Translations under genes and position numbers: made by a program
Notes under the pieces: generated by a model
The model's input: the letters and a program-made list of their open reading frames with translations, nothing else
Told to the model about the DNA's origin: nothing
The model's database searches: none
Source: Nostoc spongiaeforme FACHB-130
GTDB taxonomy: Bacteria; Cyanobacteriota; Cyanobacteriia; Cyanobacteriales; Nostocaceae
Direction of reading: 5' to 3'
NCBI RefSeq assembly: GCF_014698475.1
Contig: NZ_JACJTB010000001.1
Span: 434,001 to 498,000, forward strand
DNA length: 64,000 nucleotides
Part shown: one piece after another, positions 24,916 through 33,951 of the stretch
How the letters are laid out: every line of letters starts with the position of its first letter
Numbering within the stretch: the stretch's first letter is position 1

Positions 24916-26088
24916 ATGTTAAATCCCAACCTGGAAGAAATCCAGCTAACTAAAGACGACTACGAACGATACTCTCGCCACCTGATTTTGCCAGAAGTCG
25001 GTGTCGAAGGGCAAAAACGCTTAAAAGCCGCCAGTGTATTATGTATCGGTACAGGCGGTTTAGGTGCGCCACTGCTGTTATACCTCGCAGCAGCAGGTAT
25101 CGGCCGTATTGGTATTGTGGATTTTGATGTTGTTGATACTTCTAACCTGCAACGTCAAGTTATTCACGGTACTTCTTGGGTAGGTAAACCCAAAATTGAA
25201 TCAGCAAAAAACCGCATTCACGAAATTAACCCTCATTGTCAGGTTGATTTATACGAAACTCGTCTGAGTTCCGAAAACGCCCTCGATATTATTAGACCTT
25301 ACGATATCGTCGTGGATGGAACTGATAACTTCCCCACGAGATATCTAGTCAACGATGCTTGTGTATTGCTGAACAAGCCCAATGTTTACGGTTCAATTTT
25401 CCGGTTTGAAGGTCAAGCAACAGTATTTAACTACGAAGGCGGGCCGAACTACCGTGACTTGTATCCCGAACCACCACCACCAGGGATGGTTCCTTCCTGT
25501 GCAGAAGGCGGCGTTTTGGGCATTTTACCCGGAATGATTGGGGTCATCCAAGCCACGGAAACGGTCAAAATTATTCTCGGCACTGGTAATACTTTAAGCG
25601 GTAGGCTATTGCTATACAACGCCCTGGAGATGAAATTCCGGGAGTTGAAACTGCGTCCTAACCCCATCCGCCCAGTCATTGAACAGCTGATAGACTACGA
25701 ACAATTCTGCGGTATTCCCCAAGCCAAGGCGGAAGAAGCCAAACAACAGCAAGAAATTGCCGAAATGACTGTGACAGAATTAAAAGCATTGCTAGATAGT
25801 GGTGCGAAAGATTTTGTCTTGTTGGATGTGCGTAACCCCCACGAATACGACATTGCGAAAATTCCTGGTTCGGTATTAGTACCACTACCAGATATTGAAA
25901 ATGGTCATGGCGTAGCTAAGGTGAAAGAAGTCCTCAACGGACACCGCTTGATTGCTCATTGTAAGATGGGCGGTCGTTCTGCCAAAGCCCTCAGCATCCT
26001 CAAGGAAGCAGGAATTGTTGGTACAAATGTCAAAGGCGGGATCACCGCATGGAGTCGAGAAGTTGATTCTTCGGTTCCTGAATATTAA
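24916..26088 (+). CDS. moeB: MoeB/MoeZ-type adenylyltransferase with rhodanese domain
   Basis: A 390-residue E1-like enzyme that adenylates and sulfurates the C terminus of small sulfur carriers. The N-terminal ThiF/MoeB domain has GTGGLGAPLLLYLAAAGIGRI and the catalytic-loop PGMVPSCAEGGVLG. The C-terminal rhodanese domain (about 280-390) has the active Cys in AHCKMGGRSAKA. The structural-zinc CxxC of E. coli MoeB is replaced by NYRD (GPNYRDLYPEPPPP), as in MoeZ proteins. Together with the adjacent JAMM protease it suggests a cysteine or thiamine/molybdopterin sulfur-carrier pathway. Confidence 0.93.
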   Translation: MLNPNLEEIQLTKDDYERYSRHLILPEVGVEGQKRLKAASVLCIGTGGLGAPLLLYLAAAGIGRIGIVDFDVVDTSNLQRQVIHGTSWVGKPKIESAKNRIHEINPHCQVDLYETRLSSENALDIIRPYDIVVDGTDNFPTRYLVNDACVLLNKPNVYGSIFRFEGQATVFNYEGGPNYRDLYPEPPPPGMVPSCAEGGVLGILPGMIGVIQATETVKIILGTGNTLSGRLLLYNALEMKFRELKLRPNPIRPVIEQLIDYEQFCGIPQAKAEEAKQQQEIAEMTVTELKALLDSGAKDFVLLDVRNPHEYDIAKIPGSVLVPLPDIENGHGVAKVKEVLNGHRLIAHCKMGGRSAKALSILKEAGIVGTNVKGGITAWSREVDSSVPEY

Positions 26089-26121
26089 GAATCATCTGTC
26101 AATTAAGCAGAAAAAATTAGG

Positions 26122-26147
26122 GGGGAGGTAATATAAATTACTTCCCC
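26122..26147 (+). terminator. terminator after moeB
   Basis: GGGGAGGTAAT and ATTACTTCCCC (one G.T pair) flank ATAA and are followed by TTTCTCTGTT. It lies only 10 bp before the MFS start codon, so it could also sequester that gene's initiation region. Confidence 0.65.
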
Positions 26148-26157
26148 TTTCTCTGTT

Positions 26158-27348
26158 ATGAGTATTGCGCGATCGCCTGCCCAGGTTTTATGGTTGCAAG
26201 TATTAGCGTTAGCAGCCGTACAAGGGTCAATTAGTCTGGCTTGGTTAATTTACAATTCATATTTACCCCAACTACTGACGCAGTTTGGTTTTTCTGCATC
26301 TTTGGCGGCTGGTTTGCTAGTGGTTGAAAATGCTTTGAGTGCAGTCTTAGAACCTTTAATGGGTGGACTTTCCGATAAATCTCAGCGTTGGGTAGGAAGT
26401 CGCTTTCCCTTCATCTCTGTGGGTGTGATTCTTTCATCCACCCTGTTCATTGCAATACCCTGTATTGTAACTTTTGTCCAGCCGACGGTAATTATGCGAT
26501 CGCTTTTACCGCTAACTCTGGTAGCCTGGGCATTAGCCATGACTATATTTCGCAGTCCGGCTATGGCTTTATTGTGGAAATACGCCACACCATCCCAGTT
26601 ACCATCAGCCGTGAGTGTTGTGACTGTGGTTGGGGGTACAATTGGGGCATTTCGACCTATAGCAAATCAATATATTCTGAGTTTTGGGGCAGTTTTCGCC
26701 TTTGCAATTGCTTCAGTGGTGATGCTGGCGGTGGCTGGGCTGTTACGTTGGTTAAACCCTCCCGAAACACCAAATCTTCAGCCGGAAACTACAACCGCTA
26801 AATTACCTTATTTCACATTGAGTTTAATTTTTACCACTGGTATCGGTGTCGCCTGGGGTACAAGGCTATTAATGAACACCTTAACGCAATTGCTCAAGCT
26901 ACAATTTTCTGGTCAAAACATTGACATGCTACTAGTTTACATTGGGCTGGCGATCGCCATCTCTGCCTTACCAGCCGGAGTTTTTGCAGTCAAACTCGGT
27001 AATAGTCGGGCAATGCTAGTGGGTGTAGTTGCCACAATTATTTCCATCTTAGCGATCGCTTTTACAGGTGCTATCTTACCGTTAATTGTTTTGTTAGTAC
27101 TAAGTTTTAGTACCATTATCAATGGTGTAATTCCTTTAGCTTTGGAATTAATGCCTCCCAGTTTGGGAGGTTTGGGTATAGGGACTTACTTTGGTGGGTT
27201 TGCTTTAGCTATGAGTTTATTTGGCTGGTTATTTCCCCAAGCTGCAAAAATCACACCTATAAATAGCAGTTTGTTTTGTGCTTTAGCTTTCTTGTTAGTA
27301 GGTATTTGCGTCACAACTGCTAATCAAGGGTTTAAGAAAGAAGTGTAG
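26158..27348 (+). CDS. MFS transporter
   Basis: A 396-residue polytopic inner-membrane protein with about 12 hydrophobic segments. The cytoplasmic loop 2-3 motif appears as PLMGGLSDKSQRWVGSRFPFI, the R/K-rich signature of glycoside-pentoside-hexuronide-like or BCD/PucC-like MFS members. Substrate cannot be read from sequence. There is no good Shine-Dalgarno because the terminator hairpin occupies the leader. It converges on the glycosyltransferase gene. Confidence 0.85.
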   Translation: MSIARSPAQVLWLQVLALAAVQGSISLAWLIYNSYLPQLLTQFGFSASLAAGLLVVENALSAVLEPLMGGLSDKSQRWVGSRFPFISVGVILSSTLFIAIPCIVTFVQPTVIMRSLLPLTLVAWALAMTIFRSPAMALLWKYATPSQLPSAVSVVTVVGGTIGAFRPIANQYILSFGAVFAFAIASVVMLAVAGLLRWLNPPETPNLQPETTTAKLPYFTLSLIFTTGIGVAWGTRLLMNTLTQLLKLQFSGQNIDMLLVYIGLAIAISALPAGVFAVKLGNSRAMLVGVVATIISILAIAFTGAILPLIVLLVLSFSTIINGVIPLALELMPPSLGGLGIGTYFGGFALAMSLFGWLFPQAAKITPINSSLFCALAFLLVGICVTTANQGFKKEV

Positions 27349-27414
27349 AAGTATAGGTATTTCAAAACTCTTACACCCAGTCTCAACAGACGACCTTGGC
27401 GTTTAAATCCTAAG

Positions 27415-29034
27415 TCAAATCCCATAACTACGATGATATGGCTTAAGCAAGGTCTTGGCTTGATAAACATAAACAACATTTACTACTTCTCCACTCCGAC
27501 GCAGCACGATTTGTTCAATTTCTTCCAAGCTGCGAAAATGATGGCGATAACTAGCCATTAAATCTTGTCTTAAATTAAATGGTGCAGTTGTAATATATAG
27601 CGCGTCTTTACCTACCCATTGTTCCGCCGTAGACCAAAAAGCAAAACCACGGTTATCATTGCCAATATCAAAACAAGTAATCGGAATTTGTGCTAAAGGT
27701 TGCAACGCCATCGCAATTGGGCCTGCTACATAATAGCGATTAGTAAATATAAAACTAGAATTTTGCAGCGCATTTTTCAAAACTGGAGATTCACGAAATT
27801 TCTCTCGTAGTTGTTGAACATCAATTAATTCTGTGGAAGGATCATTTTTTACAGGTAAAAACCCACCAAATAAAGCATACTGACTAGGTTTTTGGAATAT
27901 GCCGATAGTTAATTGCAGCAATAAAATCAGCATAATACTAGCAACTATAATTCCTGAACCTAAAAGCCAGCGCCGCACCCAACGCGATGATTTCTGCTCC
28001 CAAATTACAACTTGTTGTCCTAATAATAAAGTAATTCCCCAAAATCCTGGCATTGCCCAAGCTGGTAAAATTTGTCTGTATCCTCCAATAAAAGTGAAGC
28101 CTAAAATTAAAGGTAGAGATAGCCAGAAAATTAAGAGTTTAGCGGGATATAAATCATCTTGATAAGTTAATGATTTTTGTGCCAAAATTTGCTGAGTTTT
28201 TCTAATAACTGGCTGTAAACTAATATGCCATAGTGGGAAACCTATGGTGGGAAATAAATAAGCTACTTGAGCTAAAGCAACTAATAATACATTTAGTAAA
28301 TTGTAGCCACTTTGAGGTACGGCTCTTGCTGATTGAAAACTAAAAGATACCCAATCATGCTGCATATTCCAGAACACAATCGGGGAGATGGTGATCATAA
28401 ATAATCCTAAACTGAACCATGCCCAGGGCGATCGCACTACAACCCGATGCGGTGGACTAGTTACACAAAAACCAACTAACCCCAGTCCTAAAATAAACCC
28501 ATGATATTTACTATTACAGGCTAACCCAACCAAAATTCCCAAAATAGCTAAACGGTAACTGGGAATATATAAAGGTCGTCGGAGAAACTCAGCTACCGCA
28601 CAATATAAACTAGCCGACCAAAACAAAATTAAGGGACTGTCTGGTAAACTCAATACACCAAAACCAACTTGAAAAATTGGGCTGATGGTAGCAATGGCCA
28701 AAGTAAACACAGCCGCCTTGACAGAAAATATTCTTTGACTAGTTAAATATAAAAATATCAAACTACCTGTATAGCAAAGTGTCGCGCCTAAACGAATGGT
28801 AAATTGTGAAACTTCTCCCGTTAACCAAGTTCCAAAACCAGTCGTGAGGGCGACTATCGCTGGATGATCAAAATAGCTCCAGTCGAGATGTAAACTGTAA
28901 ATATAGTAGTACGCTTCATCAAAGGTAGGGTAAAGCCAAAAAGCAATTATGGCTCTAAATAATAATCCTCCGACCAACAAAAAAAGCACTGATTGATGAG
29001 CTTTTTTAGTCAACCACTTTTGAGATATTTGCAT
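27415..29034 (-). CDS. GT39-like mannosyltransferase-family membrane protein
   Basis: A 539-residue membrane protein. The N-terminal loop after the first helix has FDEAYYYIYSLHLDWSYFDHPA, the acidic Asp-Glu motif of dolichyl-phosphate-mannose transferases and ArnT-like GT-C enzymes, followed by about 11 membrane helices and a soluble C-terminal domain of about 150 residues (KNDPSTELIDVQQLREKF). It probably transfers a sugar from a polyprenyl phosphate donor at the periplasmic face. Acceptor is unknown. Not linked to sugar-biosynthesis genes here. Confidence 0.85.
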   Translation of the reverse strand: MQISQKWLTKKAHQSVLFLLVGGLLFRAIIAFWLYPTFDEAYYYIYSLHLDWSYFDHPAIVALTTGFGTWLTGEVSQFTIRLGATLCYTGSLIFLYLTSQRIFSVKAAVFTLAIATISPIFQVGFGVLSLPDSPLILFWSASLYCAVAEFLRRPLYIPSYRLAILGILVGLACNSKYHGFILGLGLVGFCVTSPPHRVVVRSPWAWFSLGLFMITISPIVFWNMQHDWVSFSFQSARAVPQSGYNLLNVLLVALAQVAYLFPTIGFPLWHISLQPVIRKTQQILAQKSLTYQDDLYPAKLLIFWLSLPLILGFTFIGGYRQILPAWAMPGFWGITLLLGQQVVIWEQKSSRWVRRWLLGSGIIVASIMLILLLQLTIGIFQKPSQYALFGGFLPVKNDPSTELIDVQQLREKFRESPVLKNALQNSSFIFTNRYYVAGPIAMALQPLAQIPITCFDIGNDNRGFAFWSTAEQWVGKDALYITTAPFNLRQDLMASYRHHFRSLEEIEQIVLRRSGEVVNVVYVYQAKTLLKPYHRSYGI

Positions 29035-29130
29035 TTATTTAGATTTTATTTTTACTATGCACCCCAAATCATAAACTCCCGCTTGCTCAAATAAATACAA
29101 TATCCGCAAAATCTCTCAAAAAAATTCTGA

Positions 29131-29874
29131 TTAATGACCTTTTCCCGCACCCAAATATAATTCACCTACTTTCGGGTCTGTTAATAATTGTTGACCAGGG
29201 CCAGAAATCGCATCCCGTCCAGACTCCAGGACATAACCGCGATGAGCCATTTCTAGGGCTTTACGCGCATTTTGTTCTACCAGTACGATCGCAGTACCAC
29301 TTTGGTTAATTTGTTTAATCTGCTCAAATACTTGGGTGACAAGAATTGGAGACAAAGCCGCCGAAGGTTCATCCAACAGTAATAAACTGGGTTCTAACAT
29401 CAACGCTTTACCCATTGCCAGCATTTGCCGTTCTCCACCAGAGAGTGTACCAGCCCGTTGCCTGCGGCGATCGCTCAATTTGGGAAACATTGCAAATATT
29501 TTATCTTTCACAGGCTTTAATGGCGCATTACTCACAAACGCCCCCATTTCTAAATTCTCTTCCACACTCAAAGACGGAAAAACATTGGCAATTTGGGGTA
29601 CATAGGACAAGCCTTTTTTGACAATTTGATTTGACTTTAGTCCAGCAATATTCTCACCCTTAAAGGTAATTGTGCCTGTATGGGGTGTTAACAACCCAAA
29701 AATAGTTTTTGCCAAAGTGGACTTTCCCGCACCGTTGGGGCCAATTACCGTCACCAATTCTCCAACTTCTACCCGAAAATTAACACCTTGCAAAATATCC
29801 ACATCTTTGATGTAACCAGCATGGACATTTGTAACTTCGAGTATTGGGGCAGAGTGATCAACTGAACCTGACAT
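29131..29874 (-). CDS. LivF-type ABC transporter ATP-binding protein
   Basis: A 247-residue ATPase of the branched-chain/neutral amino acid (HAAT) class. Walker A is GPNGAGKST, the signature is LSGGERQML and Walker B is LLLLDEPSAALSP, with H-loop-region sequence VLVEQNARKALEMAHRGYVL typical of LivF. In heterocystous cyanobacteria such a protein (NatE) serves the N-I neutral amino acid permease. No permease or LivG genes are adjacent, as is common for dispersed nat genes. Substrate is inferred. Confidence 0.9.
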   Translation of the reverse strand: MSGSVDHSAPILEVTNVHAGYIKDVDILQGVNFRVEVGELVTVIGPNGAGKSTLAKTIFGLLTPHTGTITFKGENIAGLKSNQIVKKGLSYVPQIANVFPSLSVEENLEMGAFVSNAPLKPVKDKIFAMFPKLSDRRRQRAGTLSGGERQMLAMGKALMLEPSLLLLDEPSAALSPILVTQVFEQIKQINQSGTAIVLVEQNARKALEMAHRGYVLESGRDAISGPGQQLLTDPKVGELYLGAGKGH

Positions 29875-30005
29875 ACAATCCTTGAATTAATTGAATTTTA
29901 TGATGCTATGCGATCGCATAAATTTTAACTTGAGTTCGTTCAATTAAAATTTTGACCTCTACCCCAACGGCTATAGGGTGTTTACGTTCCGCCCCAAAAA
30001 CATTA

Positions 30006-30752
30006 TTATTGAAACTTATTTTTGCGCCGATGACGTACTACCATATATATCCCCGCCAAAGATAATACAGCTAGACCACTCGGTTCAGGAACGGGAGGTG
30101 CTGGTCGTGAGATAATTAATTCCCCAGTTGCTAACTCACCATTGTCTCCGACTTCGCCGATGTAAAGATATAGCGGACTATTGGTAGTAATAGGACTTTT
30201 GAGCTTGAATTCAACTTGACCATGATTTCCCAAGCTGAAAAATCCAAAAATTCTTGTAGGGTCAGTAGTAGCGTTAGCATCAAAATTTCCTAGGGTAGCC
30301 ACCGCATTGTTAACATTACCACCTGTAGTTCCAAACAATTCTGGTGATGTAGGCGGACGCTGGCTTCCGGGGGTGAGGATAGTTCCTGTGGGACTAAAAT
30401 CAAACAAGTCTAATGCTGAGATGGTATTCACATCTGCTGCCCTATCAACAGCAGTGTAGCTCAGTTTAATGGCATCTAAATCAAAACCAGTGACATTACC
30501 AGGAGAGCCAGCATTACCATCACTGATATCTTTAATTACAATAGAAGCAATCTTACCAAAGTTAATTGCCGGAATTTCCGCTCGTAGAACGGCGGTAGTT
30601 GCAGGAGAACCACCTGTGACCCCTGTTAGCTTAGTAAAGCCAAGCGCGATCGTTGCGGCTGTTGCACTTTGACTTGAAATCAAGCTAATAGCTAAGGTAG
30701 CTATACTAGACGTTAAAAACTTAACACTAGGAAAACTACTTAGTTGTTTCAT
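30006..30752 (-). CDS. PEP-CTERM sorting-domain protein
   Basis: A 248-residue protein from ATG 30752, preferred to an upstream TTG. It has an N-terminal signal peptide (FPSVKFLTSSIATLAISLIS) and a C-terminal sorting tail: VPEPSGLAVLSLAGIYMVV, a membrane segment followed by basic RHRRKNK. These are the features of proteins processed by exosortase. The middle is beta-rich and Asn/Thr-rich with no catalytic motif. It is likely exported and either surface-attached or released. Confidence 0.9.
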   Translation of the reverse strand: MKQLSSFPSVKFLTSSIATLAISLISSQSATAATIALGFTKLTGVTGGSPATTAVLRAEIPAINFGKIASIVIKDISDGNAGSPGNVTGFDLDAIKLSYTAVDRAADVNTISALDLFDFSPTGTILTPGSQRPPTSPELFGTTGGNVNNAVATLGNFDANATTDPTRIFGFFSLGNHGQVEFKLKSPITTNSPLYLYIGEVGDNGELATGELIISRPAPPVPEPSGLAVLSLAGIYMVVRHRRKNKFQ

Positions 30753-31095
30753 GAATTTCAATATCTTTCTTTCAGATAAATACAAATATTTACTGATGTG
30801 TCAGATTTAGCTGAGGATGCTAACTGAGGTAATCAACTAGAAAGTCTATCAGATGTGACCAAGAAGATATCAAAATTATATAAATTTTTTATATGTAAGA
30901 TTAAAAATTAAAAGTCTGCTTAACAGTTTCGATGAAACTGACTTTACTAACGCAACATTCATTGCGGTGTAGACCTAGCAGGGGTGTAGGGTGCAAGGGG
31001 GAGAAATTCTCCCCTCCCTTGGATCTGAGTCCCCTTTCTTGTGGCGGAAAGTCTTGGTGCGGTAACGCCTCACCACAGACAGCCTCTGTTCCCCG

Positions 31096-31320
31096 TTAAG
31101 GTGTTTTCTGCAAATCAGGTCGTTCTTCTTGAACGATCGCACCTGTTACTGGGCATACTTGGAAACATATTCCACAATCAATACAGGTAGAAAAATCAAT
31201 CCAGTACCAATCGGTTCCTTGCACATTTTTGCCTGGCCCTGGATGGATGCAGGCTACAGGACAAGCATCTACGCAGTCAGCAACACCTTCACAAACATCA
31301 GTCACAATTGAATGTGGCAT
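31096..31320 (-). CDS. Bacterial-type 2[4Fe-4S] ferredoxin
   Basis: A 74-residue electron carrier. The second cluster motif is classical: Cys46-x2-Cys49-x2-Cys52-x3-Cys56-Pro. The first, at Cys10, Cys16, Cys20-Pro and Cys24, is spaced differently from the usual CxxCxxC and contains Asp15 next to Cys16, so it may bind a [3Fe-4S] or atypical cluster. The length of 74 and the WYWIDF linker fit the seven-iron/eight-iron family. Partner unknown. It lies upstream of hisZ only by chance, 93 bp away. Confidence 0.9.
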   Translation of the reverse strand: MPHSIVTDVCEGVADCVDACPVACIHPGPGKNVQGTDWYWIDFSTCIDCGICFQVCPVTGAIVQEERPDLQKTP

Positions 31321-31412
31321 TTGATAGATTCCCTCTCTTTAGTGATCAAGTCAATGGTTATTGGTCATTGGTCATTGGCTATTTTTATTTACAAATAACA
31401 AATGACAAATGA

Positions 31413-32627
31413 TTATTGACTAATACTTTCTATTGTGGGTGAGCCATCGGCTTTAATCCAAGCGATTTGAGCAATTCGGCGATCGCTGGCATACTGACGA
31501 ATAGCTTGTGCATCTTTTCCCCCCAATTCCATTTCGACTATGACTAGGTGAGTAGAATCACGGAGTTTTTGAGCATAAGCAAAAGCCGCGGCTTCCGCAC
31601 TTTCGGTTTCTGGTACTACTAACCAGTTACTAGCGGGGATATCTTGGGGTAATTGCTGGCTCGATAACAGAACTTGGTGTAAATCCTCAATATTGAGAAC
31701 AAAACCAATTCCGGGGATGTTTTCGCCTTGGGGATGATACAGTCCTAAAAGTTGGTCATAGCGACCACCCCGCCCTAAAACTGTGGCTGGATAATCGCTG
31801 TTGTGGACAATTTCAAAGACAATACCTGTGTAATAGTCAATGGTTTGGATCAAACTCAGATCCAAGATGATGGGAAACTTTCTTTCTGATTCCAGTAACT
31901 CTACCAGCGATTTCAGATGATTGACAGCAGCTTGCTGTTCTGCATCCAAACCCAGGCTACTGACTTTTTGTAATACATCTTGACTTTTACCGCGCAGGTC
32001 GAGCATGATTCTGGCGCGATCGCGTAAATCTTCGCTCAAGGGCAAAGTATCGATAGTCACGCGATCAAGATGAGCGATCGCTTGACGTACTTTTGCTTGT
32101 ACATTAGCCGGAAAAGCCTGTAAAAGCGAGCGAGTAATTCCCGCTTCGCCTAAAACTATCTGCCAATCACGCAAACCTAAAGCATCTAAACAATCACCCA
32201 CCAACAGCATTACTTCAGCATTAGCTCGCAATCCACCAACACCTAAAAGTTCCACGCCAGCTTGATAAAACTCTTGCTGACGATTGTGGCGATTTTCCCA
32301 AATTCGCCGGAAGACATTGGCATGATAATAAAGTCGTTGCGGATAAGTGACACCTTCCATACGCGACACTACAGCACGCGCAATCGAAGCTGTCAATTCT
32401 GGACGCAAGCCTAATTCTTCATCTTCAGAATTTTGCAGTTGAATCACCATCTGGCGTTGAATTGCTTCCCCCGCCATCAAAGTGTCCATCCGTTCCAGCG
32501 TTGAGGTAATAATCTTGTGATATCCCCAACGATGGAACACTTGTTGTAACCTATCTTCAATCCAGCGTTTTTGAGCTACATCTAAAGGTAATAAATCCCT
32601 TGCTCCCGCTGCTGGTTGATACACCAT
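31413..32627 (-). CDS. hisZ: ATP phosphoribosyltransferase regulatory subunit HisZ
   Basis: A 404-residue class-II-synthetase paralogue that activates the short form of HisG in histidine biosynthesis. It opens YQPAAGARDLLPLDVAQKRW and contains LRPELTASIARAV and RRIWENRHNRQQEFYQAG in place of motif 2. The HisRS tRNA-charging signatures are altered (YYTGIVFEI, LGRGGRYDQLLGLY). Charging activity is not expected. The start codon overlaps the stop of the upstream DnaJ-TPR gene in TAATG, implying translational coupling. Confidence 0.93.
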   Translation of the reverse strand: MVYQPAAGARDLLPLDVAQKRWIEDRLQQVFHRWGYHKIITSTLERMDTLMAGEAIQRQMVIQLQNSEDEELGLRPELTASIARAVVSRMEGVTYPQRLYYHANVFRRIWENRHNRQQEFYQAGVELLGVGGLRANAEVMLLVGDCLDALGLRDWQIVLGEAGITRSLLQAFPANVQAKVRQAIAHLDRVTIDTLPLSEDLRDRARIMLDLRGKSQDVLQKVSSLGLDAEQQAAVNHLKSLVELLESERKFPIILDLSLIQTIDYYTGIVFEIVHNSDYPATVLGRGGRYDQLLGLYHPQGENIPGIGFVLNIEDLHQVLLSSQQLPQDIPASNWLVVPETESAEAAAFAYAQKLRDSTHLVIVEMELGGKDAQAIRQYASDRRIAQIAWIKADGSPTIESISQ

Positions 32628-33607
32628 TATTTTTTATTCCCACCAAACAAACCGCCAAATAAACCTCCACCTCCTGATTTATCTGGTTGTGTGCCAGTTT
32701 TGGCAGATGGAGTCGCTTTAGAACCACCGGATTGTTGACCCAAAGCTTTATCTATTTTAGGTTTCCATGCGCTCGCTGTTTGGTCATTTGGATCTAATTT
32801 TAAAGCATTGTCAAAATGAATCTTGGCCATTTTGAGTTGATTTTGCTTTAAATAGACCAAGCCAATCAAGCTATGACAACGGCTACTCTTGGGAGCCAGT
32901 TTCAGCGCGTCTTGCAATTCAACTTTCGCTTGAGCAAATTGGTTTTTATCAATTAAAGTTTGCGCCCGCCGAATATATTGTTCTACTGCTGCGTCTTCTT
33001 TGGGTGGCGCTGGTGGTGGTGGGGGTGCAGCAGCTGTATTTTGGGGTGTGTTAGCTGTTGATGTGGGAGATTTCTGTGCAGGCGCTTGGTTAGAGAAAGC
33101 CTTACCAGCACTCCGCATTAAATAAACCAAGTTCAACTCGCTAATTTGAGCAACAATAGGGATGACTTGCTGTAGGGAAGTGAATTGAGTTTCAGCAATT
33201 TTAGCGATCGCAGTTTTATAGGAATGATCAATATTGGGAGCCGCAGCTAGTTGTCTACCTAAATCTGTGGTAAGTTCTATCGAGCTTGACTCTTGTACCA
33301 AACGCTTACCCATTTGGGACAAAATTATCATGTATTCTGTGCGGGTGCGATCGTTAGATAGGGCTTCATAAGCTGGGTTAACCAACTTCGATAATAATTC
33401 ACTAGCTAACTTCTTTTCCCCAGGCGAGGCAGAAGCATTACTGTCAGGATGCAAACGCCGGGCAATTTGCAGATAACGCTTCCGAATGTCTTTCACATCC
33501 GCATCCACCGTAACGCACAAGACTGCGTGATGATCTATAAAGTCATATTTAAACAATCCACGATCTATTTTTAGCGACATAGGTTGGTCTTGCACCAAAG
33601 GATTCAT
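32627..33607 (-). CDS. DnaJ-domain / TPR protein
   Basis: A 326-residue protein with AAGGA 7 bp before the ATG. Residues about 22-95 form a J domain with the Hsp70-stimulating HPD motif (LHPDSNASAS). A Pro-rich linker (PPPPPAPPKED) precedes TPR-type helices at about 200-280 (AQAKVELQDALKLAPKSSRC, AKIHFDNALKLDPNDQ), and the tail is Gly-rich (GGGGLFGGLFGG). It probably recruits an Hsp70 to client proteins. It shares a TAATG overlap with hisZ. Confidence 0.9.
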   Translation of the reverse strand: MNPLVQDQPMSLKIDRGLFKYDFIDHHAVLCVTVDADVKDIRKRYLQIARRLHPDSNASASPGEKKLASELLSKLVNPAYEALSNDRTRTEYMIILSQMGKRLVQESSSIELTTDLGRQLAAAPNIDHSYKTAIAKIAETQFTSLQQVIPIVAQISELNLVYLMRSAGKAFSNQAPAQKSPTSTANTPQNTAAAPPPPPAPPKEDAAVEQYIRRAQTLIDKNQFAQAKVELQDALKLAPKSSRCHSLIGLVYLKQNQLKMAKIHFDNALKLDPNDQTASAWKPKIDKALGQQSGGSKATPSAKTGTQPDKSGGGGLFGGLFGGNKK

Positions 33608-33951
33608 AAGATTCCTTCTAGTTTACTTCGCTCACTCAGTGGATTGTCAGTAGCAATTTTTCATTTATTCCATAGCCAAGGGTCAATATTTTCTATGATC
33701 CTCACACTGATGCAGATAATGTCTTTTTCAAAACCCGTAATTTGGTCTACGGACTAAAACCACTGCTTAAAGACAAGGTATGACAATATTTTTCTCCTAA
33801 AAACCCAAAAACAGCCTGTTTTTCGGCTACACTGAGCAATTTCTCATGGCGGGATTGAGTATAATTTTACTGTGAAATTTTAGACATTTAACTTCCTTCG
33901 ACCAAGCTCAGTACCAGCAGTTCGTCCGCGCCTGATTCTCTGTACTCCCTG
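33608..33951. other. spacer with no recognisable gene
   Basis: AT-rich intergenic sequence between the DnaJ-TPR gene and the decayed kinase. A fragment near 33895-33925 (CTTCCTTCGACCAAGCTCAG) resembles the dispersed CTTCGACTTCGCTCAGT repeat at 7020. Confidence 0.4.
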
